NCBI GenBank assembly: GCA_947683625.1
Contig: CANTUR010000425.1
Location: forward strand, 1,488,001 to 1,552,000
Direction of reading: 5' to 3'
Length of the DNA: 64,000 bases
Source: Mallotus nudiflorus
Lineage: Eukaryota > Streptophyta > Magnoliopsida > Malpighiales > Euphorbiaceae
Position 1 is the stretch's first letter. Each line of letters begins with the position of its first letter. The notes below the pieces were generated by a model. It was not told the DNA's origin and did no database searches. It worked only from the letters and a program-made list of their open reading frames with translations. Below are positions 1-11,992 of the stretch, piece after piece. A program made the position numbers and the translations under genes.

Positions 1-1679
1 TTAAATATGCTATATTTTTCTATTTTGAGGATATTTGTGGAATTTATTGGTTTTTAATATATTTATTATATTATTTATATTTTTGGTGGAATTGTGGACT
101 TCGATTGGGAATTGTGCAGTTCGGAGTCCTAACCAAAGGTGTTGAATGTTCCATTATTTGAAGTGTGTTTTCCTTGCAGGACTGACTCTACTTTTTAGTA
201 GAGAGATATCCGTTTTACAAAGAAAGCGTTGTCAAATTTTTTATAGAATTCTCGTAAAATGTGACATCGGATCGATCCTGAAATTCTGTGTCTATCTAAG
301 TTTTTAATCCTTTGTTAGAGTCTTCTTTTAGAAATTCTTAGAATATTAAGTTAGATTTATTCTGATTGTCGTTATTATTTTATTATTTAATTGCACCGAG
401 ACCGAGGCCTAGTGGACCGGGCTGTCGAACCAATCTCGAGGAGCGCAAACTTATGAGTTATTATTTTATATATGCGTCGCATTTAGGATGCATGTTTTAG
501 TATATATCCATGTTTTGATTTGTGTTTAGTCATAGTTGTTTTATTAAATGTTTTAGGCATATTTTTAGTATATTTTTGGTATATTTTACAATAAATGCAT
601 GTTATACTTAAATTATTTTTAAGTATATTATTGGTTTATTTTTGGTATATTTCATGGTTGATTTAAATTTATCTGACATATATATACTCGAAATATACTT
701 AGTTTATTTCAGGTATATTTCTAGTATATATATGGTTTATTTTATCATTATGACTGTTATTATGCATTATTTATTTTCCCATATGAATGTTTTATTTAAA
801 TGAAGGATATCGATAGAACGTGCTACCTAGTGGGTTGCACTAGGACCAAGTACGTATCGGTGCGATAGAGTTAGGGTTGAGTGAGGATTACTTGTGATAA
901 TTATGATTTTTTTGATTGAGATTTGATGTGATTGGATAGTGTGGTTGCTGGAGCTCAGTTGACCTAATGTCTCGGGGCCAATCACACTGATAATCAAACT
1001 GCTAGAGCTCAGTTGACTTAGAGTCTCAGGGCTAGTCTACTATCCAAATGGAATAAGTGAATTAATTTGGAATTAAGTGAGCTTGAGTGGCTAAAGAGTT
1101 ATTGTTCATCATAGGGTTCTATCTGATCCTTCATAAACATATGTTTTTTTCCAATATATATATATAAATGATTTCAGCATTTGTGTGAAATGCTTGTATA
1201 TATATTTATTACATATGGATGATTGATTGCATTTGGCATTAGAAGATGCACGTATATATATTATAATAATTCACTCAGTGAGGTCTGACTCCCCTCAGTT
1301 GATTTTTGAGAAAATTCTTCTTCAGACCTCAGCAGTAGGCCTATCTGCTGAATTTCTTCAGCCCCAGCTATTTTTTGTAAATTATCTACTTGATTTTATC
1401 TGTACTCTAGAAAACTGCAGTAGTGAGTTATATTTGGTTTTTACTGTATGTTGGATGTAAATTCAAAGGCTTTTCTCTGAATATTGTATTATATATTTTA
1501 TTTTATTTTATGATATGACATATTTTATTTTTATTATAATGGTTTGAGATTTAAATTTTGGTGTATATTTTATTTTAATTATTGCATGCTTTTATCTTTT
1601 AAGGCTTGCTATAGGTTTCGAATTCGAAAAAATTCTCGTTCCCTAGCACCGGTCATAACTCTCGGTTTGGGTAATGACA
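1..1679 (+). mobile_element. Long LTR of chromovirus family, 3' part (copy A)
   Basis: This is the right-hand part of a long terminal repeat of the same family as the complete element at 43,366-57,111; the left end is outside the window. Landmarks shared with the other copies, in order, are a hairpin CTCTAC...GTAGAG-type block near 185-205, a gttttac...gtaaaa stem just after it, a block 'accgaggcctagtggacc', two 'ctcagttgac' repeats near 955 and 1010, and a right end gccggtcat...tgaca closing at 1679. It reads on the plus strand and abuts internal sequence of a minus-strand element, so it probably inserted into that element. It has no coding capacity; the small ORF at 1227-1460 is incidental. 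Confidence 0.8.
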
Positions 1680-1985
1680 CTATGCCTCTACCTCTACCTC
1701 TATGACGATGGGCAGGAAAAAGAATTTCATCCTGAATAGACTATTGATCTTCATTCTCCTCAAATGTTGCTTTCATAATAGGAGCAATTCACACTCGCCT
1801 CATTCTGAAAAGAGACATAAAATGAATTCAAGACAAGATAAGGATCCTACATATGCGTAGAATGCAAGAAACAAGAAAGAAAACAAGTGATAATTATCAA
1901 CCTATCACCGCAGTAGCTCATAAAAAATAGACATTTATAGCTGAAAACACATATAAAGTGAGCTAAAGCTCTGATACCAACTTTT
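1680..1985 (-). mobile_element. Truncated internal start of minus-strand chromovirus (PBS and gag start)
   Basis: Read on the minus strand, this piece begins just inside the LTR with a primer-binding site TGGTATCAGAGC (1968-1979, reversed), a perfect 12-base match to the tRNA-iMet type used by many plant LTR retroelements. It then runs through a leader into a start resembling the gag start of the element at 46.27 kb (...cagAATGAGGCGAGTG... against ...cagaATGAGAATGAGAGTG...). Only about 300 bp remains before copy A interrupts it at 1679/1680. Confidence 0.75.
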
Positions 1986-4792
1986 TCAAGATCGAAAACC
2001 AAGGGCACGTGACCGGCACTGGGGAATGGAAAAGCATAAGACTTCAGAAACCCATAGTAAGCCTTAAAGAAAATTTATAATAAAATATAGGAAAATAAAT
2101 TAAATAAAATGTTTAAATAAATAAATAACATGATATCCAAAACAATCTTTAATAAAATATAATAATCAACATTAGTACAAATCTTTAATACGAGTAATAA
2201 TCCATAAAATAACATAACAGTTAACCATTGCTACTACTACTGTGGTTTTCTAGATTTCAAATACATAATAATACATGTCATATAGACCTGCATAGAATAG
2301 TCAAAAAAGAAGAAACTCGACATAAGGTATGTGAATTAACAGAAAATTCCTGAGATCATGAAAAAAATAATTAAGGGGAGTCAAACCTCACTAAGTAAGT
2401 TAATAAAAGAAATGTATGTAGTATGAAAATCTCTTTTAAAAATATATTTTATGAAAATATAAAATTTATAATTTATAATGTAAAACATTTGATTTATTAA
2501 AATCCTCTTTTACTGAAATAAAGTATTTGAAATCATAAAATACCATATAAATAAGATAAACTTTCTTAAATAATTTTTGTAAGAAAACTAGGTAGAACCC
2601 TAGTTCACAATTCTAATAGCCTTTCGACTCTTTTATAATCCAAAGACTATCGGTTCCTTAGAACAAAGCATCCACTAAGCTATCAGCTACAGTCAAATCA
2701 CTTAAATCAATATTTACTGGTGGTTCCCAAGAGCAAAGCATCACCGAGCTACTGGCCCCAATAATATATATAAATCACGTCCAAGAGTAAAACATCACTG
2801 AGCCTTATAACCTCTAACACTCACTTTCAATCTTACTGGTGCGCATATGGTTCTAATGAAACCCATCAGGTAGCCCATTATACCATAGTTCATTTTAAAA
2901 TAAATAAAAGTAAATGAAACAAGAAAAATTATAATAAAATAAATAAAATAATAATTAACTAATCATATGAAAAATTAATATAAACATGCTTATATAACCA
3001 TAGCAGATAATAGGAGATTTAATCCAAATATATTCTTATAATAATATAATTCTTTTAATAAATTCTCTCATTTTATCACAATCAATAAATTTATATTTAA
3101 TATAAAATATCCTACATACAGTTCAGTTATTAACTTATAGGTTGAATGCGCTCCTCTGCGTAGTCACACTTGATCCCGACTTATCGACTCGATTGGAAGC
3201 ACGACTAAAGAAAAGAAATAAATTAAAAAAATGGAATTAAAAACAGAAATTCTATAAATTCTAGATTTCTATGGAGAGACTTGATTAAGAATATGACTAT
3301 ACTAAACTCGATCCAATGTCACGTTTTACAAAAAATCTACCAAAAATTCGGCAGAGTCTCCTTTATAAAATAGACATCTCTCTATAAAGGTAGAGTCAAA
3401 ACTGCACAAAAAAATACTTCAAATACCATCAACAACTCCAAATATCGGGTTAGGCCGCCGAACTACACTTTATACTCAACCGAGAACCAATTTCACAATA
3501 ATAATAAAATAATATAATTTTCTTTAAAATCGCCAAAAATTAGAAAATCTCATTTAAATATCGTAAATTAATTTATTTACACAATAAAAACATAAAGACA
3601 TTTATTTACAAAATAAATAATCAAATCCACATTAATAATCAAATTATATTATAAAAGCCCTTATTCTAATTTTTGAAATTAAATAACATTAAATTACCGA
3701 TAATCATTTAAATTATTCAATTATATAATTAAGTAACCAAAAACTCATTTATATCTTAAAAATCATAAATATAATTTTTATTCGGATATTATTCCGATAA
3801 TTACTAATAATTAGCTAAAAATAGGAATTAATTCATAAAAATTATTTTGATATTATTTATTAATAAAAAACTATCCAAAACATAATAATTCACAATAATT
3901 TCAATTAAAATATAAAATTTACTAATTTATACTAATTTTCCCAAAAAATTATTTTTGACATAAACATTCGGAAGTTTATAATAAAAATTCGGTACATAAT
4001 TTTAATAAACTTCCCTAACAAAACTTACTTAAAATAATTAGTAAAATTTATTAAAAATATAAAAATCTTCCGGGCTCTGAAACAGTGTCGTAAACAGTAA
4101 CTAGAGACCTTGAAAATTTGAAAAATTCATAAAAATTCACAAAAATTATTTTCGAACACCTTGCAACATTCACAATAATCTATCCTAAAGAACCAATATC
4201 AAATAAAATCAAATTGACATTCAATTTCACAATTTAACAAAAATACCCAAAATTAAACTTTGCAAAATTGAAGTTGTTACCGGTGTTAGAATCTGAAATT
4301 GATTAAGGGAAAGAGAGCCCAAAGGATGAGGATTATTTCAAGACCACGGCATGCCTTAGGGTGGTCAGAATTAGCTCTGGCAACCTTCCACACCAAATGG
4401 CATTGAGAGAGAAGGAGAAGGAGAGGGAGTGGAGGCAACGGGAAGAGGAGGAGTTGGAGGTGGTGTCGTCGGCATTGGCGTTGGCAAGTGGTGGTGCAAT
4501 GGCAGTGGGCGGTGTTGGAGCAGGTGGCTGTCGATGAGAGGAGAAGAGAGGAAGAAAGAACAAAAGAAAAAGAAAAAGAAAAGAAAGAAGAAGGAGAAAA
4601 AAAAAACGTTTTTGATATATATATATATATATATCAAATATACTCTTAAAATTAAATTACAATTTTATTAATACTAAAATTTTAACACCAATTTAATAAA
4701 ATTAATTAAATTTAATAATCCCCATTTAATATTAATAAAATAAAATTCACATTTAAATTTTCAATTATTTCATAAAAGTTCAGATTATTACA
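1986..4792 (-). mobile_element. Long LTR of chromovirus family, minus strand (copy B, 5' LTR)
   Basis: Reversed copy of the family LTR, about 2.8 kb. In minus orientation it starts with TGTAATAATCTGAAC at 4792 and ends about 1986, next to the tRNA-iMet primer site. The signature blocks occur in reverse order: splice-donor-like CCGGTAAC at 4280, TTGTGCAG acceptor-like at 3402, a decayed hairpin block near 3380-3400, and the GAGGAGCGCA-type block near 3145. The left boundary is accurate to a few bases only because the terminal bases have decayed. ORFs at 4333-4671 lie in its low-complexity purine/pyrimidine leader and are not genes. Confidence 0.85.
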
Positions 4793-6136
4793 ACAATGAT
4801 ATATGTTTGCTTGTGTTATTATAATCAATTTTTTGAACCTTAAGTTGTTAGTTTGTTATATCCTTGAACTTTAATTAATTATGGTGCAAAATTAAATTAG
4901 TTCCTAATATGTTTGAAGAGGCTCAACCAAAGTTTAAAGTTTGATTTTTTTTGAAAAATTTTGAAGTAAATTATGATTATTATACTGTTGTCATTAACAG
5001 TGAAGGTTTTGCTCATTTAAATAAATTCATCTCTTTTTACTTAGATTTTCTTTGGTGAATAAATTTTCATATTTATGAAAATCTATTCATTGATTAAAAT
5101 TCATTTGAAATCAATTTTAATGCATTTAAAATTTTATTTTAGGTAGTAAGTTTGATTATCACTACCATTAATTTTATCTTGACATAATTCAGTTATAACA
5201 TTTTAGTCATGATCATAACTTTTTGTATCGTCTGCTATAAATTTTTTTTTATCTTGATCATGACTTCTCTTTCATCACCTATGACATGTCTAGGGTTAGA
5301 AGTTGGGATATTTAAAGTATCTTTTCTTTAACCTAATCTTTCATCCTTCTTCCTCCTAAAGCAGCTGCTCACTTTCCCTTCTTTCTTTTAACCTATTTTT
5401 TTTCTTCAAGATTCCTTTTTCTTCATCATTTTCACTTTCATTTCACAACCATTTCATAATCATCATTCATCATCATATCATCTCTAAGTGCTAGTACCAA
5501 ATTAATAACAAAACCCATTATTTCTTAGTCTCCACTTAGATCTGTCCCCACAAGCTTCAATCTATCACCTTGCCATCATCCATGAAGCTGATAAAGAAGG
5601 GAAAATAGCAGATAATTGTACAAACAAGGGGCCCATATGATTCTTTGATGTCTTCGCTCGACTAAAAAAATAAGGAAAGGTACAAAATTCTAAAATCTCT
5701 CCTAATTCATTCTGTCTTTGATTGGGACTATGTGAGAGCATTGGGATATGAAGATTAAATGATTGAGTTTCTTAATAAATTAAAATTAAAGGAATTTATA
5801 GAAAATTCAATGTGAATGGTGTTGTTTATTGGCAAGAAATATATAAGAAGGGAAAAAAAATTTGGCATCATTATGATTTCGTGGATTTTCAAAGGATGAC
5901 CGAAGGTGAAGCTCCCTCAATCTCCAAGAAATGCCATAAAATTGCAGCCATTGAAAATGATGAAGAAGGCTGAACAAAGCCACCAACTTTAATCCATGAT
6001 AAATCAACTCCAAGTTCACCTAAACAGTAAATTTTAAGCTATTCAGACCACCCTCTCAATCATGGAGTCTCAGGTTAAAGCCATGGACGAAAAACTTGCC
6101 ACCCTTGTTGTTGATGTAACCTTCTTGCCATTAAAA
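4793..6136. other. No intact gene; decayed retroelement-like sequence
   Basis: AT-rich sequence with no intact ORF. Around 5,190-5,310 the motifs 'gtcatgatcataac' and 'gacatgtctagggttag' resemble the copia-type LTR at 12.4-12.8 kb (gttatgatcatgac; gacatgtagacctg), so part may be a decayed LTR of that family. Near 6,062 a short reading MESQVKAMDEKLATLVVDV resembles the start of a retroelement ORF. Both are weak observations. Confidence 0.4.
5719..5897 (+). pseudogene. Possible retroelement ORF1/gag-associated fragment
   Basis: One frame reads FDWDYVRALGYED, stop, MIEFLNKLKLKEF and then further residues with more in-frame stops. The spacing of aromatic and acidic residues resembles N-terminal domains of plant gypsy ORF1 or putative plant transposon proteins. 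It is short and broken, and I assign it by general resemblance only; it could be chance. Confidence 0.25.
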
Positions 6137-9100
6137 CTACAATATCCCGAGATTTTAAATAATTTTAAACTGCATCGAGATATGCAGTCTTAATAATTTT
6201 GATAAATATATTTGATTAATTAATTAGTTTGTTATTTATTAAAGTTATTTTAAATTATTTTAAATTTCTTACGTAAAATTTTTTCGAGAATTTTTTTTTT
6301 GGGAAAATTAAAACCTAAATAAATATTTATTATTATGTTAGTCGATTTTACGTATTTGCATGAGTCCATGCATGATTTTAATTATTGTATTAATATATAT
6401 ACATATACATGCATATATATACATATTTAATAATTTAGGGTTTATTTTAAGCAAGTATATATTATATATTTTTATTAAATTAATATGTATTATATATATA
6501 TGTATATGTATATAAATATTAGTTTGATATTTTTAACATGTGGTGTAGGGATATTTTTGAATATAATATTGATATATTATAATATAAGTTAAAGGTTATA
6601 TATATATATAAATATAAAGCTTACTCTATTTACAATATTTGCCATCGTCTTCCTCATCTTCAACCCGACGCCCCCACCACTCTATTTACAATATTTGTCA
6701 TCGTCTTCCTCATCTTCAACCCGATGCCCCCACCCCCATCTCCGCCACTGTCAACCTCTCCTCTTGTCGTTGGTGTGCTGTCCGGCGTACCACCACCCTC
6801 CCAAGCTTCCTCTACCGCCTAAAGCTTCCATTTTCGGCGAGTTTTGGCCGGTTTCCACTCGAGAAGCCGAATTTGAGCTCGTCGCCGTTCAAGCCTTTTC
6901 CGGCCACCATATTGGACGCCACCAGTCTCTATCTCTTCCTTGAGCTCTGGTGAGTTCATTTCCAAGCTTATTTTCATTTGATTTGGTCTAGATTTTCCTT
7001 CGTAATCAATTTTCATTTTTTGCCACTTTGAGTTTTTGACTTTTTTGAACTTCAATTCTAATGATTCAAGCTTACTTCCTTCACAAACATTGATCCTAGT
7101 AGCTCAATCTCTATCCTGTAATTTTTGTGGAATTTTTGACATTTATTTTGATTTTTGTATTTTTTTATTATTTTATTAATATTTTCTAATTTTCGTAAAT
7201 TAATTAAATAAATTATGAAATTGTGATTTATGGTGTTTATAGGGGTTAAAATGAATTTTAGAATTTAATTTGTAATTTTTGTGTTTTTTGTATAATTATT
7301 ATGAATTTATTTACTTTAGGTGATTTTTGGAAAATTAGGTTAAATGAGCTTTTTGTTAAAATTAATGGGTCAATTGAGTATAATTATTGATTTTATTGAA
7401 TTATATGTTGAGAAATTAATTTTTGAGCAATTTTATAATTTTTAGTGAATTTTTGAATAATTATAGTATATTATGTGAATTTATATATTATTAGGGGTAT
7501 TTTGGTAATTTTGTAATAATTTGGTTGAATATTAAATTAAATTGGTTTTAATAATTATTTGAGGTATAAAAATTATTTTTATAAATTATTTAGTATTTTT
7601 AACTAATTAAAACTATTTTTCAAATTTTTTTTCAAATTATGTATAATATATTATTTTTGTAAATAAATGAGTTTTTAATGATTTTTAATATGTTTTAGGG
7701 CTAATTATGTAATTTGGATTTATAAAATGAATTTTGGCTAATATTTATGAATTTATCGAGAAATATGGATTTTTAATAATATTTTATTAAAATTAGGGTT
7801 TTATTGTAATTATTGGTAAAATAATTATTTTCAATGTTTTAAATACTTAAATTGCTATATTTTGATATATAAAGGGTATTTTTGGTATTTTTGGAATCCG
7901 AATGTGTTCTGTGTTTATCTCGTGAATTGTGAACCTTGGTCGGTAGAATTATAGTTTGGGAGTTCGATTGAAAGGTTGTGTGACTGTATATACTCGAAGT
8001 GTATTTTCTTGCAGGACCGGCTCTACTTTCTGAGTAGAGAGATATCCGTTTTACAAGGGAGGTTCTGCCAAATTTTTGGTAGAATTCTCGTAAAACGTGA
8101 CATTTGGTTAAATCCCTATTCCTATTTTGTGTCCAGTGTTTTAGATCGAGTCTCTAGAATTACGTTAAATTTATTCTGATTTCATGTTGTCGTTTGTTTG
8201 TTTAGTTACGCCGAAACCGAGGCCTAGTGGACCAGGCCCGTCAGACCTGTCTCGAGGAGCGCACAACTGTGAGTTGTTATTTTATATATACATGTTTTAA
8301 GATTGCATGTTTTAGAAATGAATGTTTAAATTTTATGAAATATGCATAAATGGTTTAATAATTGCTTAGGTATATTTTAGGTATATTTTAAATTAAATGC
8401 ATGTTTTATTATTGAATTATACTTAAAATGTTTTTAAGTATATGTATAGTTTATTTCTAGTTTATTTTATAATTAAATTGAATTTATTTGACGTATATAT
8501 ACTCGAAATATACTTGGTTTATTTTTAATATATTTCTAGTATATATATGGTTTATATTGTTATTTTAATTAAAGTCATGCATCATTTATTTCATGAATGA
8601 ATGAATTTATTTTAAATGAAGGATATCAATAGAACGTGCTACCTAATGGGCAGTGCTAGGACCGAGTACGTACCGATACGATGATAGAATTTAGGTTAAA
8701 TTACTAACCTATTTGTGGATATTGATTGGATTGATGTGTGATGTGATTTAAGAGTGTGATTTTTGGAGCTCAGTTGACCAAGTGTCTCGGGGTCAATCAC
8801 ACTGACAGTCAGACTGCTGGAGCTTGGTTGACTTAGTGTCTCAGGGACAATCTACTGTCCAAATGGAATAAGTGAATTTATTTGGAATAAGTGAGCCTGT
8901 ATGGCTAGAGTGTTGTCTAACACTATTTAAGGTTGCGATGATTTAGGGTTCTATTTGATCCTTCATAAACGGTTATTATTTTCAGAGTTATATAAAATGA
9001 TTTTTGCTGCATCTCTGTGTATTTGCCTGTATATATTTATTATATATACTATTGAATGTGTGCATTTATCATTTAGCTATGCATGTATATATATTATAAT

Positions 9101-9553
9101 AATTCACTCAGTGAGGTTTGACTCCCCTCCGTTGATTATTTTTCAGGAGAGTCTTCGTCCTCAAACCTCAATAGCAGACTCTTACGCTGGATTTCTTCTG
9201 CCCCGACTTTATTATGTAAACTGCTTACTTGATTTTATTTTATATTCTAGACACTGCAATCGTTAAGTTATGGGATGTATGTTTTATATATGTATGAGAT
9301 TTGTATTTTAAAGGATTGAAACGAGAATTTGTATTTAAAAGATTTTATATATATGAGATGAGTTTGTATTATTAAATAAGTTGGTGGATTATTATTTTAT
9401 TTATGAGATTTAATTCTGCTGCATAATATTTGATTTATTTTAATATATGTTGCATGCTTTTATTTTTATTTTAAAGGCTTGCTACGGGTTCCGGATTCGA
9501 AAGAATTCTCGTTCCCTAGCGCCGGTCATGGTCCCCTATTTTGGGTCATGACA
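6137..9553 (+). mobile_element. Long LTR of chromovirus family (copy C)
   Basis: About 3.4 kb plus-strand copy. The right end is clear (gccggtcatg...gggtcatgaca, 9553). The left end is placed at the match to the family start (tacaatatcccgag against tgttataatccgta) but has lost its TG, and no target duplication was found. It carries every family landmark: a pyrimidine-rich leader (6,640-6,950), a donor-like CTCTGGTGAGT (6950), an acceptor-like TTCTTGCAG (8014), the CTCTAC/GTAGAG hairpin (8,021-8,039), the CGTTTTAC/GTAAAACG stem (8,047-8,097) and the ggcctagtggacc block. No internal retroelement sequence is attached, so it is a solo LTR or a recombination remnant. Confidence 0.8.
6624..6735 (+). 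repeat. 56-bp tandem duplication inside LTR copy C
   Basis: Two copies (6624 and 6680) of a 56-bp unit beginning ctctatttacaatatttg and ending in cccccacc, nearly identical. It lies in the pyrimidine-rich leader and is absent from the equivalent place in the other LTR copies. Confidence 0.9.
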
Positions 9554-10446
9554 CATGTATCTCATTTCATAATTTTTTTGGCTTCATTTTTAGTTTTCAA
9601 GTTATTATAGAACTTGATGTTGTTGCAACATTTTCATACTTGGGACATATATTTTTTTTTTGTTTTGGTTCACTACTATGTTGGACAGTAGTTCCCCTCT
9701 TGCTTAATGGTTTTTTATTGTACCTAAAGGGGAAAAAAGGTTAAATTAAGCCTAGTTATTTAGTCATTTTATAAAAGTGACATGGATATTTGATGTTTAT
9801 GGATATTTAATATTTATTTGGTATTTATGAAATTTTTTTTTGTTAAATTGCAAGTGTGATTTGTTGCAAATTTTGTAATTTTTTTGCTTAACTTTGTATG
9901 CATACGTACACTATGTGATGTTGTTTCTAGTTAAGTGTTGATATTGATTAAATTGGAGGTGTTGATGGATATGTAATTGCACAATTCCATTTTTAGAAAT
10001 ATTGATTTTATTTTTGAATATTGGATGCTAATTTTTGTGAAAACTTACTGGTTATGGATATTGATTATGTGAAACAAATTGTTAGTCATATTGTGTTATG
10101 GCCTTTTACTATTTGGGGCATATTTGCTTTGATTTTTTATTTTCTTTTTAACCAAAATTTTCAAGTCTTTTTAGAACTTGACATGGTTATGGCCTTTCAC
10201 TTTTTAGAACCTTTCTCTTTAGAAATCTCTGTCTTGTTGTTTTTTATAGTAATAAAGGGGGAGAAAATGTAAAATGTTTAAATTTGTTTTTTGTGTTTAT
10301 TGCAAAGGGGGAGCATAACGTTTTAGAACTATTTTTGAATATGTTTTGGATGGATAATGTGAATTGTTGGTTGTTGAATATATTCTCTTTGGTTGAATAT
10401 ATTTTCTTTAGAGTTATTTTAGTTGGTGGTCAAATTGTTGAATGTT
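9554..10446 (+). mobile_element. 3' non-coding end of Ty1/copia (Sirevirus-like) element, part 1
   Basis: No ORF of substance. The stretch contains several polypurine tracts typical of the region upstream of a Sirevirus 3' LTR: aaaggggaaaaaagg (about 9726), aaagggggagaaaa (about 10254) and caaagggggagc (about 10303). A fourth, aaaaaggggaa (12213), lies beyond the solo LTR. Two segments also look like diverged copies of each other ('tcaagt...tttagaacttga' near 9,597 and 10,160). Multiple polypurine tracts are a published Sirevirus hallmark; the assignment here is inference. Confidence 0.5.
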
Positions 10447-10451
10447 GAACA
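10447..10451 (+). repeat. Target-site duplication gaaca, left copy
   Basis: Identical to 11988-11992 and directly adjacent to the TG end of the solo LTR. Confidence 0.9.
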
Positions 10452-11987
10452 TGTTGGGTAACGTGATATAAACGCAGCGAAAAAATTAAAAATTTATCAC
10501 GTTCCCAAACCTGAATCCATGTAATTCGACTACTTAATTAAATCTAGGATTTCAAAAATCTCACTAAAATGCAGAAGAGGCAAGATTTTTTGGAAGGATG
10601 AAAGGAGGTTCACACCGGTGACACCTTACCTCGAGCCTTATGCTTTGGTTGTTCGGATCAAGACGTCTCCAAAAGGATGCGTCCTCTATAGGTATCCACA
10701 CGAACAACCCTTCACAAAGCGAATTGGAGTGTGTGTGATAGCAACCTCCTTGATTGTCTCACAAATCAAGAACAAAAGAAAACTCTGCCTTTGTTTTCTA
10801 AGAAGAAAGAAAATGAATTTGGAGGCAGGAAAAACAAGTGCGTGAAACCCTAGAGAATATAACATATTTATAGACTCCAAATTAGGGTTTCACCTACCAA
10901 TGACCTTTTGGTAATTTTTATTTATTATATTCTGATTTTGTTTAAAAATAAATCAGAAATAATATCTTATTTATTTATTTAAAATAACATTTATTTTAAA
11001 TAAATAAATAAATAAAACACTTTAATTATTTATTTTCACAGAGTTTATTTTGGGCTTATTAAACCCATATTCATTTTGGGTTTGTTCTAAGTGTGTGACC
11101 CTGTAGGTTCACATAACATTAGTAGTGGGCCTAAATCTTTATTTAGGCCTACAAGCCATAAGTGGCCTCTAACAAGACATTATGACTACCCAAGTCATGT
11201 GAAGTCAATAATCTGACATAACCTAATTACAATGAATTTTATCATCCCTTTATCACATGATATCTTAATTGAACATAAGGCATAGAATGTCATCCTTATA
11301 TAGTTCAATATTATGACTTGATTCCAAGTAGACTGAAAATGATAACTCTTTATCAATTCATTTTAGCATGGCCATGCAATTTCCTTCAGTCTATCTCATC
11401 AAGGGGCCCATAGATATCTTTCTCATATTAATGAGGAATAAATCCCTTCTAAATCACTCACATTCCTCACATAACTAATTTCATATCCAACAACATCTTA
11501 TTTAATCATCCGGTTAAAGATAATGTTGGAATGTGTCAAAACATAAAATAGCTATGTGAAAATCCATGATGATTTCAAGGTCAAAGGACCAAAATAAAAT
11601 TATTGTGATGAGAAATACTTATGATAATAATCTATGTAGTATTTTCATAGTGGGTCAATCCAATACATGGTCTCTCATAATGTACCTATGAGTTGACTTA
11701 ATATCTCATATTCATGGTTAGTAAAACATAACCATCAGTCAACTTCATACTAGCCTTAATACTTTAATATTCATATATAATAAATAAATGGCTAGGGATA
11801 ATTAGAATAGAACTCTTATTTTAATTTAAGGGTTTTACTTTCAAGTCACATACTTGATGGCCTTAGTAAGAATTAATCATTCATATAATTATCATAAAAT
11901 TAAATGATAATGAAATACCTCTTTATTAATAAAATAAGAAAGTCAATGCATAATCACAAATGATTGACCTAGTGCATATCACTAACA
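10452..11987 (+). mobile_element. Solo LTR with perfect 5-bp target duplication
   Basis: A 1,536-bp sequence starting TGTTGGGTAACGTG and ending CATATCACTAACA, flanked exactly by gaaca on both sides (10447-10451 and 11988-11992). TG...CA ends plus a 5-bp duplication and no internal coding region identify a solo LTR left by unequal recombination. It is unrelated to the chromovirus LTRs in this window. The superfamily cannot be decided from the LTR alone. The small ORFs at 10618-10880 are part of the LTR, not genes. Confidence 0.92.
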
Positions 11988-11992
11988 GAACA
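11988..11992 (+). repeat. Target-site duplication gaaca, right copy
   Basis: Identical to 10447-10451, directly after the CA end of the solo LTR. Confidence 0.9.

Noticed and set aside
1968..1979. tRNA-like string gctctgatacca
   Set aside because: It is the reversed primer-binding site of an LTR element; no cloverleaf surrounds it.
4333..4671. Overlapping ORFs in both directions next to a short TA run
   Set aside because: Low-complexity GA/CT leader of the minus-strand LTR copy B, not coding.
10618..10880. ORF beginning MTPYLEPYALVVRIKTSPKG and its minus-strand shadow
   Set aside because: They lie wholly inside a solo LTR defined by a perfect target duplication.
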